From Scilla litardierei (taxonomy: Eukaryota; Streptophyta; Magnoliopsida; Asparagales; Asparagaceae), in the NCBI GenBank assembly GCA_030789695.1, contig CM061139.1, forward strand, positions 201,287,641 to 201,351,640: a stretch of DNA of 64,000 bases. Reading direction: 5' to 3'. Under the pieces are notes generated by a model. The model did no database searches. It worked only from the letters and a program-made list of their open reading frames with translations, and was not told the origin of the DNA. This document shows positions 1 through 9,883 of this stretch, in pieces; the first letter of the stretch is position 1, and every line of letters starts with the position of its first letter. A program made the translations under genes and the position numbers.

Positions 1-1310
1 AAGTCTGTGGAGTCGAACTGCGTCCCGTTGTCCGTCACAATGGAGCGGGGTATCACGAAGCGGCATATGATATTCTTCCAGACGAAGTTCTTCATGTCCT
101 TTGAGGTAATGCGCGCTAGGGGCTCCGCTTCGATCCACTTGGTGAAGTAGTCGACGACGACAACTAAGAACTTCCTTCTTTCGGTTGCCATTGGGAATGG
201 TCCAAGGATGTCGAGGCCACACTTGGCAAATGGGACCGGCTTAGAATTGGAATCAGGTCGGCAGGAGGAGCCTTTGTATGCTTGAAGAATTTCTGGCATT
301 CCTCGCACCGCTTGACGAAGTCGTTCGCGTCCTTCAGCATGGTCGGCCAATAGTCGCCCTGCCGGACTGTCTTATGTGCCAGGGTGCGGCCACCATGATG
401 ATTCCCGCAGAATCCTTCATGTATTTTGCGGATGACTTCCTCAGCTCTTCTCAGCCCAATACACTTTAAATAGGGCAATACGTCGTTCTTTGCGTGACTC
501 TTTCGGTAGAGTACGTCGTCGAAAATCACGAATGACAAAGCCCGTCTCTCGGTCTTCCATGCCTCTAGCCTATCTTCTGGTAGGGGTCTGGTCTTCAGGT
601 AGGTGATGATCGGGCTCAGCCATGATCGCTCTTGATCGATGCAAATCAGTTCGCCCTCATCGATACTGGGTGTCGGTAAGTTCTCAATGTAGATGGCTTT
701 TCCAATCTCCACCGGAGAAGACGAAGTCAGCTTTGAGAGGGCGTCGGCGCAGAGGTTGTTCGACCTTGGTAGATGTTGGACATCCGCTTTCCTGAACTTG
801 AGGAGTTCGGCCCGAGCGCACTTCAGGTACCGCTTCATCAGTTTCTCCCTTGCCTCGAATTTTCCTTCAATTTGCTGAACGACCAGCCTTGAATCGCTAA
901 TCAACAGCACATTTGTCGCTTTAAGCGCACGGCAGAGTTTTAGGCTGTTAAGGGCGGCTCGTACTCCACCACATTGTTGGTTGTCTGGAAGTTGAAGCGG
1001 AGGGCGTACTCCAATAGGCTCCCCTCTGGAGTCTCTATTACAATGCCGGCTCCGCTCACTGACGCTGTGGCCGACCCATCGACGTGTACGACCCATTGCT
1101 TGCCGTCGGACTGGGTTGATGTAGAGGGAGGACTTTCGCAGGCGAACTAGGCGGCCGTTGGTTTGTATCTAGGCGGCCGTTGGGCGAAGCTTCGCCATTC
1201 TCTTCTATAGTGCACTCCGCCACGAAGTCTGCTAGTGCTTGTCCCTTGATCGTCGCCCTTGGTTTGTAGATGATGTCGACCTCGCCGAGCTCGACACTCC
1301 AATTCAGCAT
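1..1310 (-). pseudogene. Tat pol: RNase H, extra RNase H domain and integrase start
   Basis: From 1310 leftward the frame first gives the end of the RT-linked RNase H (LNWSVELGEVDIIY, then GQALADFVAECT). Next comes an RNase H-like domain at about 1090-700 with SDSRLVVQQIEGKFEA and DALSKLTSS. The integrase HHCC zinc finger follows at about 510-280 (H..H..CEECQKF). The catalytic core continues in bases 1-163 with VDYFTKWIEAEP and TDNGTQFDS, which hold the first two acidic residues; the last lies outside the window. The N-terminal part of the second RNase H domain looks out of frame near 1050-1100. The family needs all these domains for reverse transcription and integration; this copy is broken. 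Confidence 0.8.
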
Positions 1311-1475
1311 TCGTCATGATCTTTCCAGCCTCCTCAAGTTCTTTTCAAGTGGCGAGTTGGTGTAGACGACAATGGTGTGCGCCTGGAAGTAGGGTCGGAG
1401 CTTCCTTGCGGTCAGGACCAGGCAGTAGTCGATCTTCTCGATGGTGTTATAACGAGTCGTCGCGTCTCGGAGCAC

Positions 1476-2686
1476 TCAACTGGCATAGTAGACCGGCCTC
1501 TGGATGCCCCCGTCCTCCTTTACCAGGACCGAGCTTACAGCTTCCTCAGTAGTGGCGAGGTAGAGGCCGAGCTGCTCTCCTGCTTCGGGATTTGCGAGAA
1601 GCGGCGGGCTTTGCAGGTAGGCCTTCAGCTCGCCGAAAGCTCTTGCGCAGGAGTTGTCCCACTCCACCGCCTTCCTTGCGCCCTTCCTCTCAGCGAGGGC
1701 ATTCCGAAGAATCTTGAAGAATGGGAGAGATCTCTCCGCGGACTTCAACATGAATCTTCCCAACGCGGCGATCCGTCTATTCAACCTCTGCAGGTCCCGG
1801 ATCGTCCTTGGCTTCGTCATGTTGCTAAAGGCGACGATCTTGTCGGGGTTGGCCTCAATTCCTCGCTTGGTGATCATGAAGCCGAGGAACTTCCCAGACT
1901 CGATGCCGAATATGCACTTGGCTGGGTTGAGCCGCTGGTTGTTGCGCCGCACACCTTTTAGAATGTCTCCTCCAGGCCGGCGAGATGATCTTCGGTCCTC
2001 TTTGATTTTACCAATATGTCGTCGATATAGACCTCCAGATTTCTGCCGAACTGGGGATGGAAGGTTTTGTCGACCATCCGTTGGTAGGTCGCTCCGGCGT
2101 TCTTGAGTCCGAACATCATTTTGGTGTAGCAGAATGTCCCCCGGTCTGTGATGAACGCCGTCTTCTCCTCATCATGGGTCGCCATCTATATTTGGTTGTA
2201 GCCTAAAAAGGCATCCATAAAAGTTAGAAGTTCATACACTGAGGTATTGTCCACCAGGTGGTCGATCCTTGGCAACGGAAAGCTATCTTTTGGGCAGACC
2301 TTGTTGAGGTCGGTGAAGTCCACACACATTCACCATTTGCCACTGGGTTCTTCACCATGACCACATTGGCGAGCCAGTCCGGATAGCTCACCTCTGTAAT
2401 GAATCCAGCTTCAAGGAGCCGCTCTACCTCTTCGTCTGCTGCCCGCACTTTCTCCCCCATCGTTTCGCTTCTGTCGCACATGGCGAGCTTCGGGGTTGAC
2501 GTGCAGCTCATGGGCGATCACCGCCTTGTCGACTTCAGGCATGTCTGAGGGCGACCGCGCAAAGATATCGGCGTTCGCCTTGAGGAGGTCGATCAGCTCC
2601 GCCTTCAGCTCCGCGGTCAACTTCGTGCCAATCGACACAGTCCTGTCTGCCTCCTCCGTTAGTAGCATCTCCTCTACGCCCTCCAT
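1476..2686 (-). pseudogene. Tat reverse transcriptase remnant
   Basis: Successive frames give a Ty3/gypsy reverse transcriptase. They contain DMPEVDKAVIAHELHVNPEA, then the fingers region (EAGFITEVSYPDWLANVVMV). The palm follows (EKTAFITDRGTFCYTKMMFGLKNAGATYQ) with EVYIDDILVKS, the catalytic YIDD-type motif, near 2010-2060. The thumb and the linker to RNase H follow (GFMITKRGIEANPDK, then PVYYAS). The frame changes near 2440, 2330, 2190 and 1955, so no single reading frame spans it. Gene order with the protease to the right and RNase H to the left fits a Tat pol. Confidence 0.85.
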
Positions 2687-2723
2687 CGGAGTCGGTCGTT
2701 AATGAGCGAAGTCCTCCCGACCG

Positions 2724-3250
2724 TCAAGGAGTTCGATTGACAGTTTTTGCTCGGACTGCTTGTGCTTGGTGGAGCCGACGTAGCAGCTTCGCGAGAGCCT
2801 CTGGCTTCATCGCACTTGTCCAACCCCACATGGAGTCTGGAACTTTATCATTTGATGCATCAGCAAAGGGAGAGCTTCGATGGCGGTCATGTAAGGCCGC
2901 CCTATGATGCCGTTGTATGCCGAGAGGACGTTGACAATGACGAACTGCGTCATTCGCGTGACAATCCTCGGCCTCTCCCCCAGGGTGACGGGCAGATCGA
3001 TCGTTCCAATAATGGGCACCGAATGGCCAGTGGAGCTGACAATCGGGCCCAAGCATGGTTTCAGGCCCGCCTCGCCCATTACCATTTTCTGGATCGATGA
3101 CAAAAACAGTGTCACATGAGCTACCGGTGTCAACCAAAAGTTTGCTCACAATTGCCGGCCCGAAGCACTATGAGTGCTTCGATGACGATGTTGTCATCAT
3201 GTGGCAGCTCGATCCCATCTAGGTCGTTGTCAGAGAAAGAGATGGGGGGA
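2724..3250 (-). pseudogene. Tat aspartic protease remnant
   Basis: The motif SKLLVDTGSSCDTVF carries the Asp-Thr-Gly active site of a retroviral-type aspartic protease near 3110-3149. The downstream peptide, with GTIDLPVTLGERPR and VLSAYNGIIGRP, continues in another frame (about 3133-2807), which is the normal flap region of Tat proteases. Upstream, to about 3245, the conserved pre-protease peptide ISFSDNDLDGIELPHDD is readable. Frameshifts break the domain at least twice, so no working protease is encoded. Confidence 0.75.
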
Positions 3251-3270
3251 GGATCTACCCTTCGTGGTAG

Positions 3271-5145
3271 AGGCCTTGAAGAAGGCCATGACCACCGTGC
3301 CAGTTTTGACGTTGCCAGACTTTTCTAGACCCTTCGTGGTAGAGGCGGACGCGTCAGGACATGGATTAGGAGCGATATTGATGCAGTATCAGCGGCACAT
3401 AACGTATTACAGTCAGGTGTTGACCGCTAGAGCAAAATTGCGGTCTGTCACGAAAGGGAGTTGATTGCCATTATCATGTCTATCCAGAAGTGGAGACCGT
3501 ATTTGTTGGGGAGGAGTTTCCTGGTGCGCACGGATCAGAGGAGTCTCAAATACCTATTGGAGCAGCGCATGATAGCAGAGGAGCATCAAAAGTGGTTGCG
3601 GAAGCTGAAGGGATACATGTTTGAGATTGAGTATCGCCCCGGACTAGAGAACACGGCGTCAGTCGTCCTTTCACGGCGATAGGAGGTGGAGTTGGCAGCA
3701 CTGGCTGTTTCGGTATTACAGGACTGGGAGCCACTGCAGTGGAGTTGAGCAGGACCAGGACTTGGCATGCATATGTGCGACACTATTGAGGGGTCTACAG
3801 AGTGCCCATGTTATACTATTCAGGAGGGACAACTGCTACATTGGGGGCGATTGGTTCTGTCGAGGACTTCAACATATATATCGACTATACTCCAGAAGTT
3901 CCACAGCAGCGCCGTAGGAGGCCATTCTGGGATCCTCAAGACTTACTAGACGCTGGCGAGGGAGGTTTACTGGAAGGGAATGAAGAAGGATGTAGCGAGG
4001 ATGGTTGCAGAGTGTGACGTTTGTCAGCGTCACAAGTACCAGGCGATGGCTCTGTGAGAATTACTACAGTCGTTATCTTTGCCCGATCGTGCATGGGAGG
4101 ACCTTTCCATGGATTTCATTGATGGACTGCCGAAGTCGGGAGGATATACAGTCATATTTGTTGTGGTAGACCGCCTCAACAAGTATGCACACTTCATACT
4201 CTTTCGGCATCCGTACAACGTAGTGTTGGTGGCGGAGGTGTTTGTGAGAGAGGTCATTCGCTTGTATGTGTCCCCAAAGTCCATTGTTTCTGATAGGGAT
4301 AAGGTGTTCCTGAGTAGATTCTGGCAGGAGCTTTTCAAACTTCAGGGTACAGTGTTGGGACGGAGTACAGCCTACCACCCGCAGATAGATGGTCAGACTG
4401 AGGTCGTCAACATGAGTGTTGAGACATATCTGTGGTGCTTTATTTCAGAGAATCCCAAGGAGTGGGCCCGCTGGCTGGCATGGGCGGAGTACTGGTACAA
4501 TACATCTTATCACACTGCAGCTCAGACGACACCTTTCAGGATTCTATATGGCCGTGATCCTCCACATTTACTACACTATGGGCAAGAGACCACACCAGTA
4601 TCCGATGTGGAGCAATACTTGGCAGAGAGGGATCAGATTTTGGAGGAGCTGAAGGTCCATCTGGCTAGAGCTCAACAAATTATGAAGACGAGGGCAGACC
4701 TTCACCGCAGAGATGTGCAGTTCGCAGTTGGAGATATGGTGTACCTGAAGCTGAAACCCTACATGCAGAGCTCCTTGGCCCATAGGAGGAACAGGAAGTT
4801 AGCGCCGCGATATTTTGGGCCTTTCGAGGTTGAGGCCAAGGTGGGGCCAGTGGCTTATAGGTTGAGGCTACCCACAGGATCGGTTATTCATCCGGTATTC
4901 CATGTGTCGCAGCTTTGCCATGTTATCAGAGACCACATCCCTTCGCCCACTCTTCCGGAGACATTGACGGCTGATATGGAGGGGAGGTTGGAACCCGAGG
5001 AGCTGAAGGGGATTCGTAGATGAAGCACTGGCGAGCGGGAGGTTCTCTTACGCTGGAAGGGTTTACCGGAACATGAGAGTTTGTGGGAGCCCTTGGACAT
5101 GATGGCGCAGCACTTTCTGGGCTTTTACCTTGATGGCAATGTGGC
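3271..5145 (+). pseudogene. Chromovirus RNase H, integrase and chromodomain remnant
   Basis: Readable pieces are, in order: the RT tail and RNase H ([27 protein letters not shown], then [23 protein letters not shown] at about 3510-3570), a degraded zinc-finger region (about 3890-4040), the integrase core as one 314-residue frame (4079-5023), and a chromodomain-like end in a shifted frame (LLRWKGLPEHESLWEP near 5045-5095). The integrase acidic triad is visible: the Asp of MDFIDGL, the Asp of SDRDKVF and the Glu of GQTEVVN. Frameshifts near 3460 and 5020, plus stops at 3680-4078, make it non-functional as a whole. Confidence 0.8.
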
Positions 5146-5159
5146 TTTTTGGGGGGTAG

Positions 5160-5517
5160 TGGTGGGCTTCACACTTATAAGAGGAGGCGGACCCGGACCT
5201 ACGACCAAGAGACGCGCGCGCAAGTGAGGCCGCTGCAACCATAAGGGGTGTTTTCGACCCTCTTCCTTTATTTTATAATTCAATGGCAAACTTGTAATTG
5301 ATGGGAAGGGGGGGTTTTATTCTTAAGTTAGGGCTAGCCATTGTTTATTTTCTTATGCTTGACTATTGAATTGTTCTTGAGGGATTGCTTAGGAGAGTGC
5401 AGACGTCCTCGCTTATTGGCGTCTTGGAAGGGTGGTTGCCCCTTTAATTGTAGCCAAGTTATCAACTTTGTTTTCTATTTCTATCAATTTCAGTTTAAAT
5501 TTGCTTTATTCCTATCA
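5160..5517 (+). repeat. 3' LTR of the truncated chromovirus (358 bp)
   Basis: The LTR starts with TGGTGGGC directly after the GGGGGGTAG purine tract, just as the complete chromovirus LTR (TGGTGCGG) follows its own. It ends in CCTATCA, matching the GTCGTATCA end of that relative. Beyond 5517 the sequence aligns with the SIRE LTR. The matching 5' LTR is absent, so the 5-bp duplication (TAACT expected at 5518-5522) cannot be verified. Confidence 0.65.
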
Positions 5518-6040
5518 TAACTCCATTGTCCAACTAAGCTCTTAAGCTCACATACTAGCATTGAAAGCTACATCAATTGTACAAAATCTCATTTAGTGCT
5601 GTAACCCACATCTTAGAGCACTTCATACACACTTCTTGTCTACTCAAGTTATAATTGAAGGCATATGTGTGTGTAATATTTCAAGTTTATTGCAAAACAA
5701 AATTCTCTTTCATTGGTTGGGATTTAACTATACGGGTTGTTGGATTAGAGATATCGTTGTATTTCGATTTACAATTGGCGGGATTTGCCAAGTGGGTTTT
5801 AGTGGATCTATCTCAAGTGGGATTTACTTCAGGTTACTAGTGTAGGATTCATGGAGTCATGATTTGACTCGGGAATTCGAACCAGTGTAACTACCCGTGT
5901 TTGCGATTGATCAAATTTCTGTGGTTTATTAATTCCACATTGTTGGTTAAATAGGGTTTTAATTGGCGTAAATTTCCATTATTATTATAGAACACTATTC
6001 ACCCATCTAGTGTTTCTCTCATATAGCTACAGATCATACA
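5518..6040 (+). repeat. Truncated 5' LTR of the SIRE-type element
   Basis: About 520 bp align collinearly with the last 545 bp of the 3' LTR (from about 23256 to 23800), including the shared block with CAACTAAG and TCTTAAGCTCACAT and the end TATAGCTACA...TACA. The left two thirds of the LTR, including the promoter, are missing; the truncated chromovirus occupies that side. Confidence 0.85.
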
Positions 6041-6042
6041 AT

Positions 6043-6054
6043 TGGTATCAGAGC
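6043..6054 (+). other. Primer binding site of the SIRE-type element
   Basis: TGGTATCAGAGC is complementary to the 3' end of plant initiator-Met tRNA. It begins two bases after the 5' LTR end at 6040, as usual for plant copia elements. Confidence 0.9.
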
Positions 6055-6066
6055 TAAATTAGAGAT

Positions 6067-8255
6067 ATGTCAACCAACAACAACCGTGATATGGCATCTA
6101 CCGTGATCGTAGGGCAATTCATTGTACGACCTCTGCTCTTCAATGAATCCAACTACGGGTATTGGAAGTGTTAGATTATCATATTCCTCAAAAGCATTTC
6201 ACTATAGAGAACTGTGGAGTACATCAAGCCTACTGAAGATGATTTCCCCAAATGGACTCCGGAGCAAGTGAGTGCGGAGGTGAACAATGCAAAAGCAATG
6301 AACTCGTTAATTTGTGTATTGGATGCGACCGAGTTCAACAAAATGTCACCTTGCACAACTGCATACCAAATTTGGAACCATCTCCTCGCCCATGAAGGGA
6401 TATCCAAGGTAAATATGTCTAAATTGCATGTATATGTACAAAGATTCAAAGTGTTTCAAATGCAGGATAAGGAGAAGATTTTGAGTATGCGAGGTTCATC
6501 GACATCGTGAACGATCTAGGAGCTCTTGGGAATGTGTACACCCAAGAAGAGAAGGTGAGAAAATTAATCATGGCCGTTACACCGGAATAAGAGAAGAAGA
6601 CCATTGCCGTCGAGGAATGAAACGACATGTCCAAATACACCGTAGAGAACTTCATTGGGAACCTCATGGCATATGATGTAAGAAGGAAGATAGAGATCAA
6701 AAAGTAGCTATGAGAGCACAAGCGGATTCGAAGAAGAAAGCAATAGCTTTCAAAGCCACATCGGATAGCGAGGGATCCGATCAAGAGATGGATTTGGAAT
6801 CTATCGCGTTAATGGATAGTAAATTACAAAAGTTTATCTAACAACTCCTCTTTGTGTTATAAATGTAATAAGCCAGTGCACATTAAGAAAGATTGTCGTA
6901 TGCTAAATAACAATGAAAAGTGGAAAGCTCCCAAGTACCAGGTAGATAAGTATAAGGGGAAGAAAAAGAAAGGACTCGTCGGGACATGGGGACGACTCCT
7001 CAAGCGACGACTCTAGTAGCGAAGAGTTAGATAACAAAAAGGGTGAGGTAGCGCACATGTGGTTCATGACGTGAGAGGACACTTCAAAGGACGATTCTAG
7101 CGATATCGATGGTGATGAGGTAACGATCAACGATCTTAGATTAGCTAATGAGCAAATATTTGATAAATATCAAAAGCTTTTCAATTCATTCATGATTGCT
7201 AAAGATAAGTTAGCTAGTCTCACAAGTTCATCCACACACACAACATAACACATGATGACACCATCATTGACACACTTGTCAATGAGAAAGCAACCTTGCC
7301 TTTTCACAATGACACATTGAGCAAAGAGATTGAAACCCTCAACTCTCAATTAGATTGTGTTGCTATTATAGTTAGTGACGATGTTGAAATAGAAGCTATT
7401 TTATCTCAATACTCTTTTGGGTATTGAGAACGTGGCTCTCAAAACCCTTGTGCATGAGCTCACCACACGTGTATCCACATTGGATACCACTATTTCTTCA
7501 TTTTTGAAGAAGTACGAGCTCATGTACGCCAATGTTGAGAGATTCAACAAAGGCAAGGACAAATTAGATGTCTTGCTAAAGAATCAACTTCCGGCAAACC
7601 ATCGGGTTGGCCTGGGTTATTCTAAAGGCAATTGCAACCAAAGTACACACCACCTATAGTGAATTCACCATAGATTTTGTGAGGCCATCCTCCAGTGCAT
7701 TCACGAGTGGTGTTCGCAAAAACTTGGCTAGTTCTACTACCAAAGAAACCATCACTCCGACCCTACCTTTTGGAAAGAAACCCACCAAGGGCGGACTTCA
7801 AAAGAAAGGTCATGCCTATATATACACTAATACATGTAAGAGAGCACCCACACCCCACGCTCCTACATATGATAGTTTTTATGCACCACATACACGAGCA
7901 CGTGCCAACACTCACATGAGACACCCTCATGCACGTACTCAACCACATGCATATGCTCACACACCACACACATGTATGCTCATCCACATGCTACTTATGT
8001 TCCACCACATGCATGTGCACATCATGCACACACATTGTGCTAGACCACATGCTAACTATCATTCACACCCACATCAATATTATCCACATGCACATTATCA
8101 TGCTCATGCACAAACTCATGCACCACACACATCCTCATGCTTATTCTAGACCTTATGCCTACACTCCACGTGCACCACATAGAACCCAACCTTATGTGCA
8201 TGCACCTATTAGGTGTAGGACACCCAAAACATACACTATTTGGGGTCAAGCATAA
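6067..8255 (+). pseudogene. SIRE-type gag with zinc knuckle and histidine-rich tail
   Basis: The ATG at 6067 follows the primer site and begins STNNNRDMAS. The capsid-like region continues with FNESNYGYWK, then AVNNAKAMNSL-type sequence (WTPEQVSAEVNNAKAMNSL) and CALD-like VLDATEFNKMS, matching the copia gag family of SIRE elements. A CCHC zinc knuckle, CYKCNKPVHIKKDC, sits at about 6855-6896. A lysine-rich stretch, a coiled-coil-like region (NDLRLANEQIFDKYQKLF, about 7130-7190; VLHELTTRVSTLD-like, about 7440) and a histidine-rich tract at 7840-8210 follow. Several frameshifts and stops (for example at 6172, 6508, 7425) break it. Gag would form the virus-like particle core. Confidence 0.75.
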
Positions 8256-8460
8256 ACGGTAGGGGTTTGTACATGCAATCATATTTCCGTGATGTAGTTA
8301 ATAATAATGATTATGTTGGGAAGCCATAGTCCACTTGGACTTGGTTTCCAAAGGGCTAATTCCCTTGGACCCAACATGCTTGGGTACCATGTGGTTTATT
8401 TTATAGTTACCCAAGAAGAGCAAAAAGAGCACTAAAAGTAAGAATTGCTCCAATTACCAA

Positions 8461-9446
8461 AAGAAAGGATATATACTCGATTGCGGGTGTTCCATGCATA
8501 TGACAGGAGATTCGAGTTTGTTGTCCGAGATTATCCACATCAAGAATGACGTAACAGTCACATTTGATGAAACGACAAGGGAACCATTATAGGAATTGGA
8601 AAAGTCGGCAACCCATCCAAACCCTTAATAGATAATATTTATTTAGTAGACGGTTTAAATCACCTCATTTTCACAAGTCAAGTTTGTGACAAAGTTCATA
8701 AGGTTAACTTTGGTGAGGGTATGTGTAGCATTATTGATAGTAGTAGTTCAAATATTTAATTTTCGGACACATGACTAAAAGATATATATTTTTTGTCTAT
8801 GCCACATCCACAAGACCAATGTTTGATAGCCCACACGAATGAACAATTTCTATCGCATCGACATTTTGGCCATGTGCATTTTAAACACCTATATAAATTG
8901 TCTAAGTATAATCCAATGAGTAGTTTCTCTAAACTTTCCGTTAACAAGAAAAGTTTTTGTGATTCGTGCCAACGTGGCAAACTCCATAAGTTTTCATATA
9001 AGCTTAAAGATGTAGTTTCATCTACTAAGCCTCTAGAGCTTGTACATCTAGATTTATTTAGGCCTAATGGAGTTGCATCTTTAGGAAATGCATACTATGA
9101 GTTTGTTATAGTTGATAACTACTCTAGATTTACTTGGGTGATATTTTTAAATAGTAAAAATTAGGCTTTTGAAAATTTCGTTATACTTTCCAAGAAAGTT
9201 CAAAATCTTCAAGGAACCAACCATTGATCACTATTTGTCGTGATCATGGAGGGGAATTCGATAATGAACTATTCGCTAAGTTTTGTGATGAGAATGTGAT
9301 AACTCGCAAATTTTTTTCCTCTTGCCACACCACAAAATGGTGGAGGAAAGGAAGAATACAATTCTTATTGAGTGTGCACACATTATGCTTAGTGATAGCC
9401 GGATTAGACATCAATTTTGGATGAAAGCCACCATACCGCATGCTAT
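8461..9446 (+). pseudogene. SIRE-type protease, GAG-pre-integrase and integrase (first part)
   Basis: The protease motif of copia elements (normally L-D-S-G-C) reads L-D-C-G-C at 8476-8490, followed by SMHMTGD, so the catalytic Ser has become Cys. The GAG-pre-integrase zinc finger is clear at 8840-8990 (H..H..CDSCQRGKLHKFS). The integrase core follows with VHLDLFRPNG (first Asp) and ICRDHGGEFDNELFAKFC (second Asp). Frameshifts lie near 9160-9225. The frame is cut at 9446 by the insertion of the chromovirus and resumes after 15603. Confidence 0.8.
9442..9446. repeat. Target-site duplication GCTAT (left copy)
   Basis: GCTAT directly precedes the chromovirus 5' LTR and is repeated at 15599-15603 directly after its 3' LTR. 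The target was the SIRE integrase coding region. Confidence 0.95.
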
Positions 9447-9859
9447 TGGTGCGGCTCATAGGGGTGCGGCGGCTAGGCAGGAAGGGGGGCCGGCTCAAGG
9501 GATGCGGGTCTACCAACGGAGGCGACGACTTGGGTCCAACTCGGACCCGGTCCCAAACTTGTGATTACTCACAAGTGGGGAGGGCAAGAGGGTAATTAGA
9601 CAATTATTAACCCCTCCCCCAATAAAGGGGCCGGCCGGCCCTAGGATGGCTTTTATCGAAGAATTGATCAAGGTAATTTTATTCCTAGTTGCTCTAGATT
9701 ATTCCCTAGTTGCTAGATAATTGTTTTAGCCCTAGATCTATTGTTCCAGCAATTAAATATTAGTTTCAGATCTGTTCTTCGCTATTAAACCCTAGATTAG
9801 TAGTCCACAAGCCATAAAAACCCTACATTTGATCCCCACAAAAAGCCCTAGTCGTATCA
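9447..9859 (+). repeat. 5' LTR of the young chromovirus (413 bp)
   Basis: Begins TGGTGCGG, ends GTCGTATCA. It contains the palindrome GGCCGGCCGGCC near 9628-9640 and AT-rich 3' parts. It differs from the 3' LTR at five positions, including its third base (G here, A in the 3' copy). Confidence 0.95.
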
Positions 9860-9862
9860 AAT

Positions 9863-9874
9863 TGGTATCAGAGC
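9863..9874 (+). other. Primer binding site of the young chromovirus
   Basis: TGGTATCAGAGC, complementary to the initiator-Met tRNA 3' end, starts three bases after the 5' LTR. Confidence 0.92.
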
Positions 9875-9883
9875 GGTTGATCC

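Larger units (their letters stand above)
1..3257 (-). mobile_element. Tat-lineage Ty3/gypsy remnant, truncated at both ends
   Basis: A decayed Ty3/gypsy polyprotein reads right to left in the order protease, reverse transcriptase, RNase H, second RNase H-like domain, integrase. The link that ends in QALADFVAECT, followed by a separate RNase H domain, is the arrangement known from the Tat/Ogre/Retand branch. No LTR, primer site or gag is visible. The element runs off the window at base 1 in mid-integrase and stops at about 3250-3257 just upstream of the protease, where it meets a plus-strand chromovirus. Stops and frameshifts separate the domains, so it is not autonomous. Confidence 0.85.
3258..5517 (+). 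mobile_element. Chromovirus (Ty3/gypsy) remnant lacking its 5' half
   Basis: Only the C-terminal part of pol and the 3' LTR survive. The element enters abruptly in the RT/RNase H junction and continues through RNase H, integrase and a chromodomain-like tail. A G-rich polypurine tract at 5151-5159 and a 358-bp LTR follow. The proteins resemble, but clearly differ from, those of the complete chromovirus at 9447-15598, so it is a sister family. Its right end falls inside the 5' LTR of the SIRE element, so it inserted there. The left half and the left part of that SIRE LTR are gone. Confidence 0.8.
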
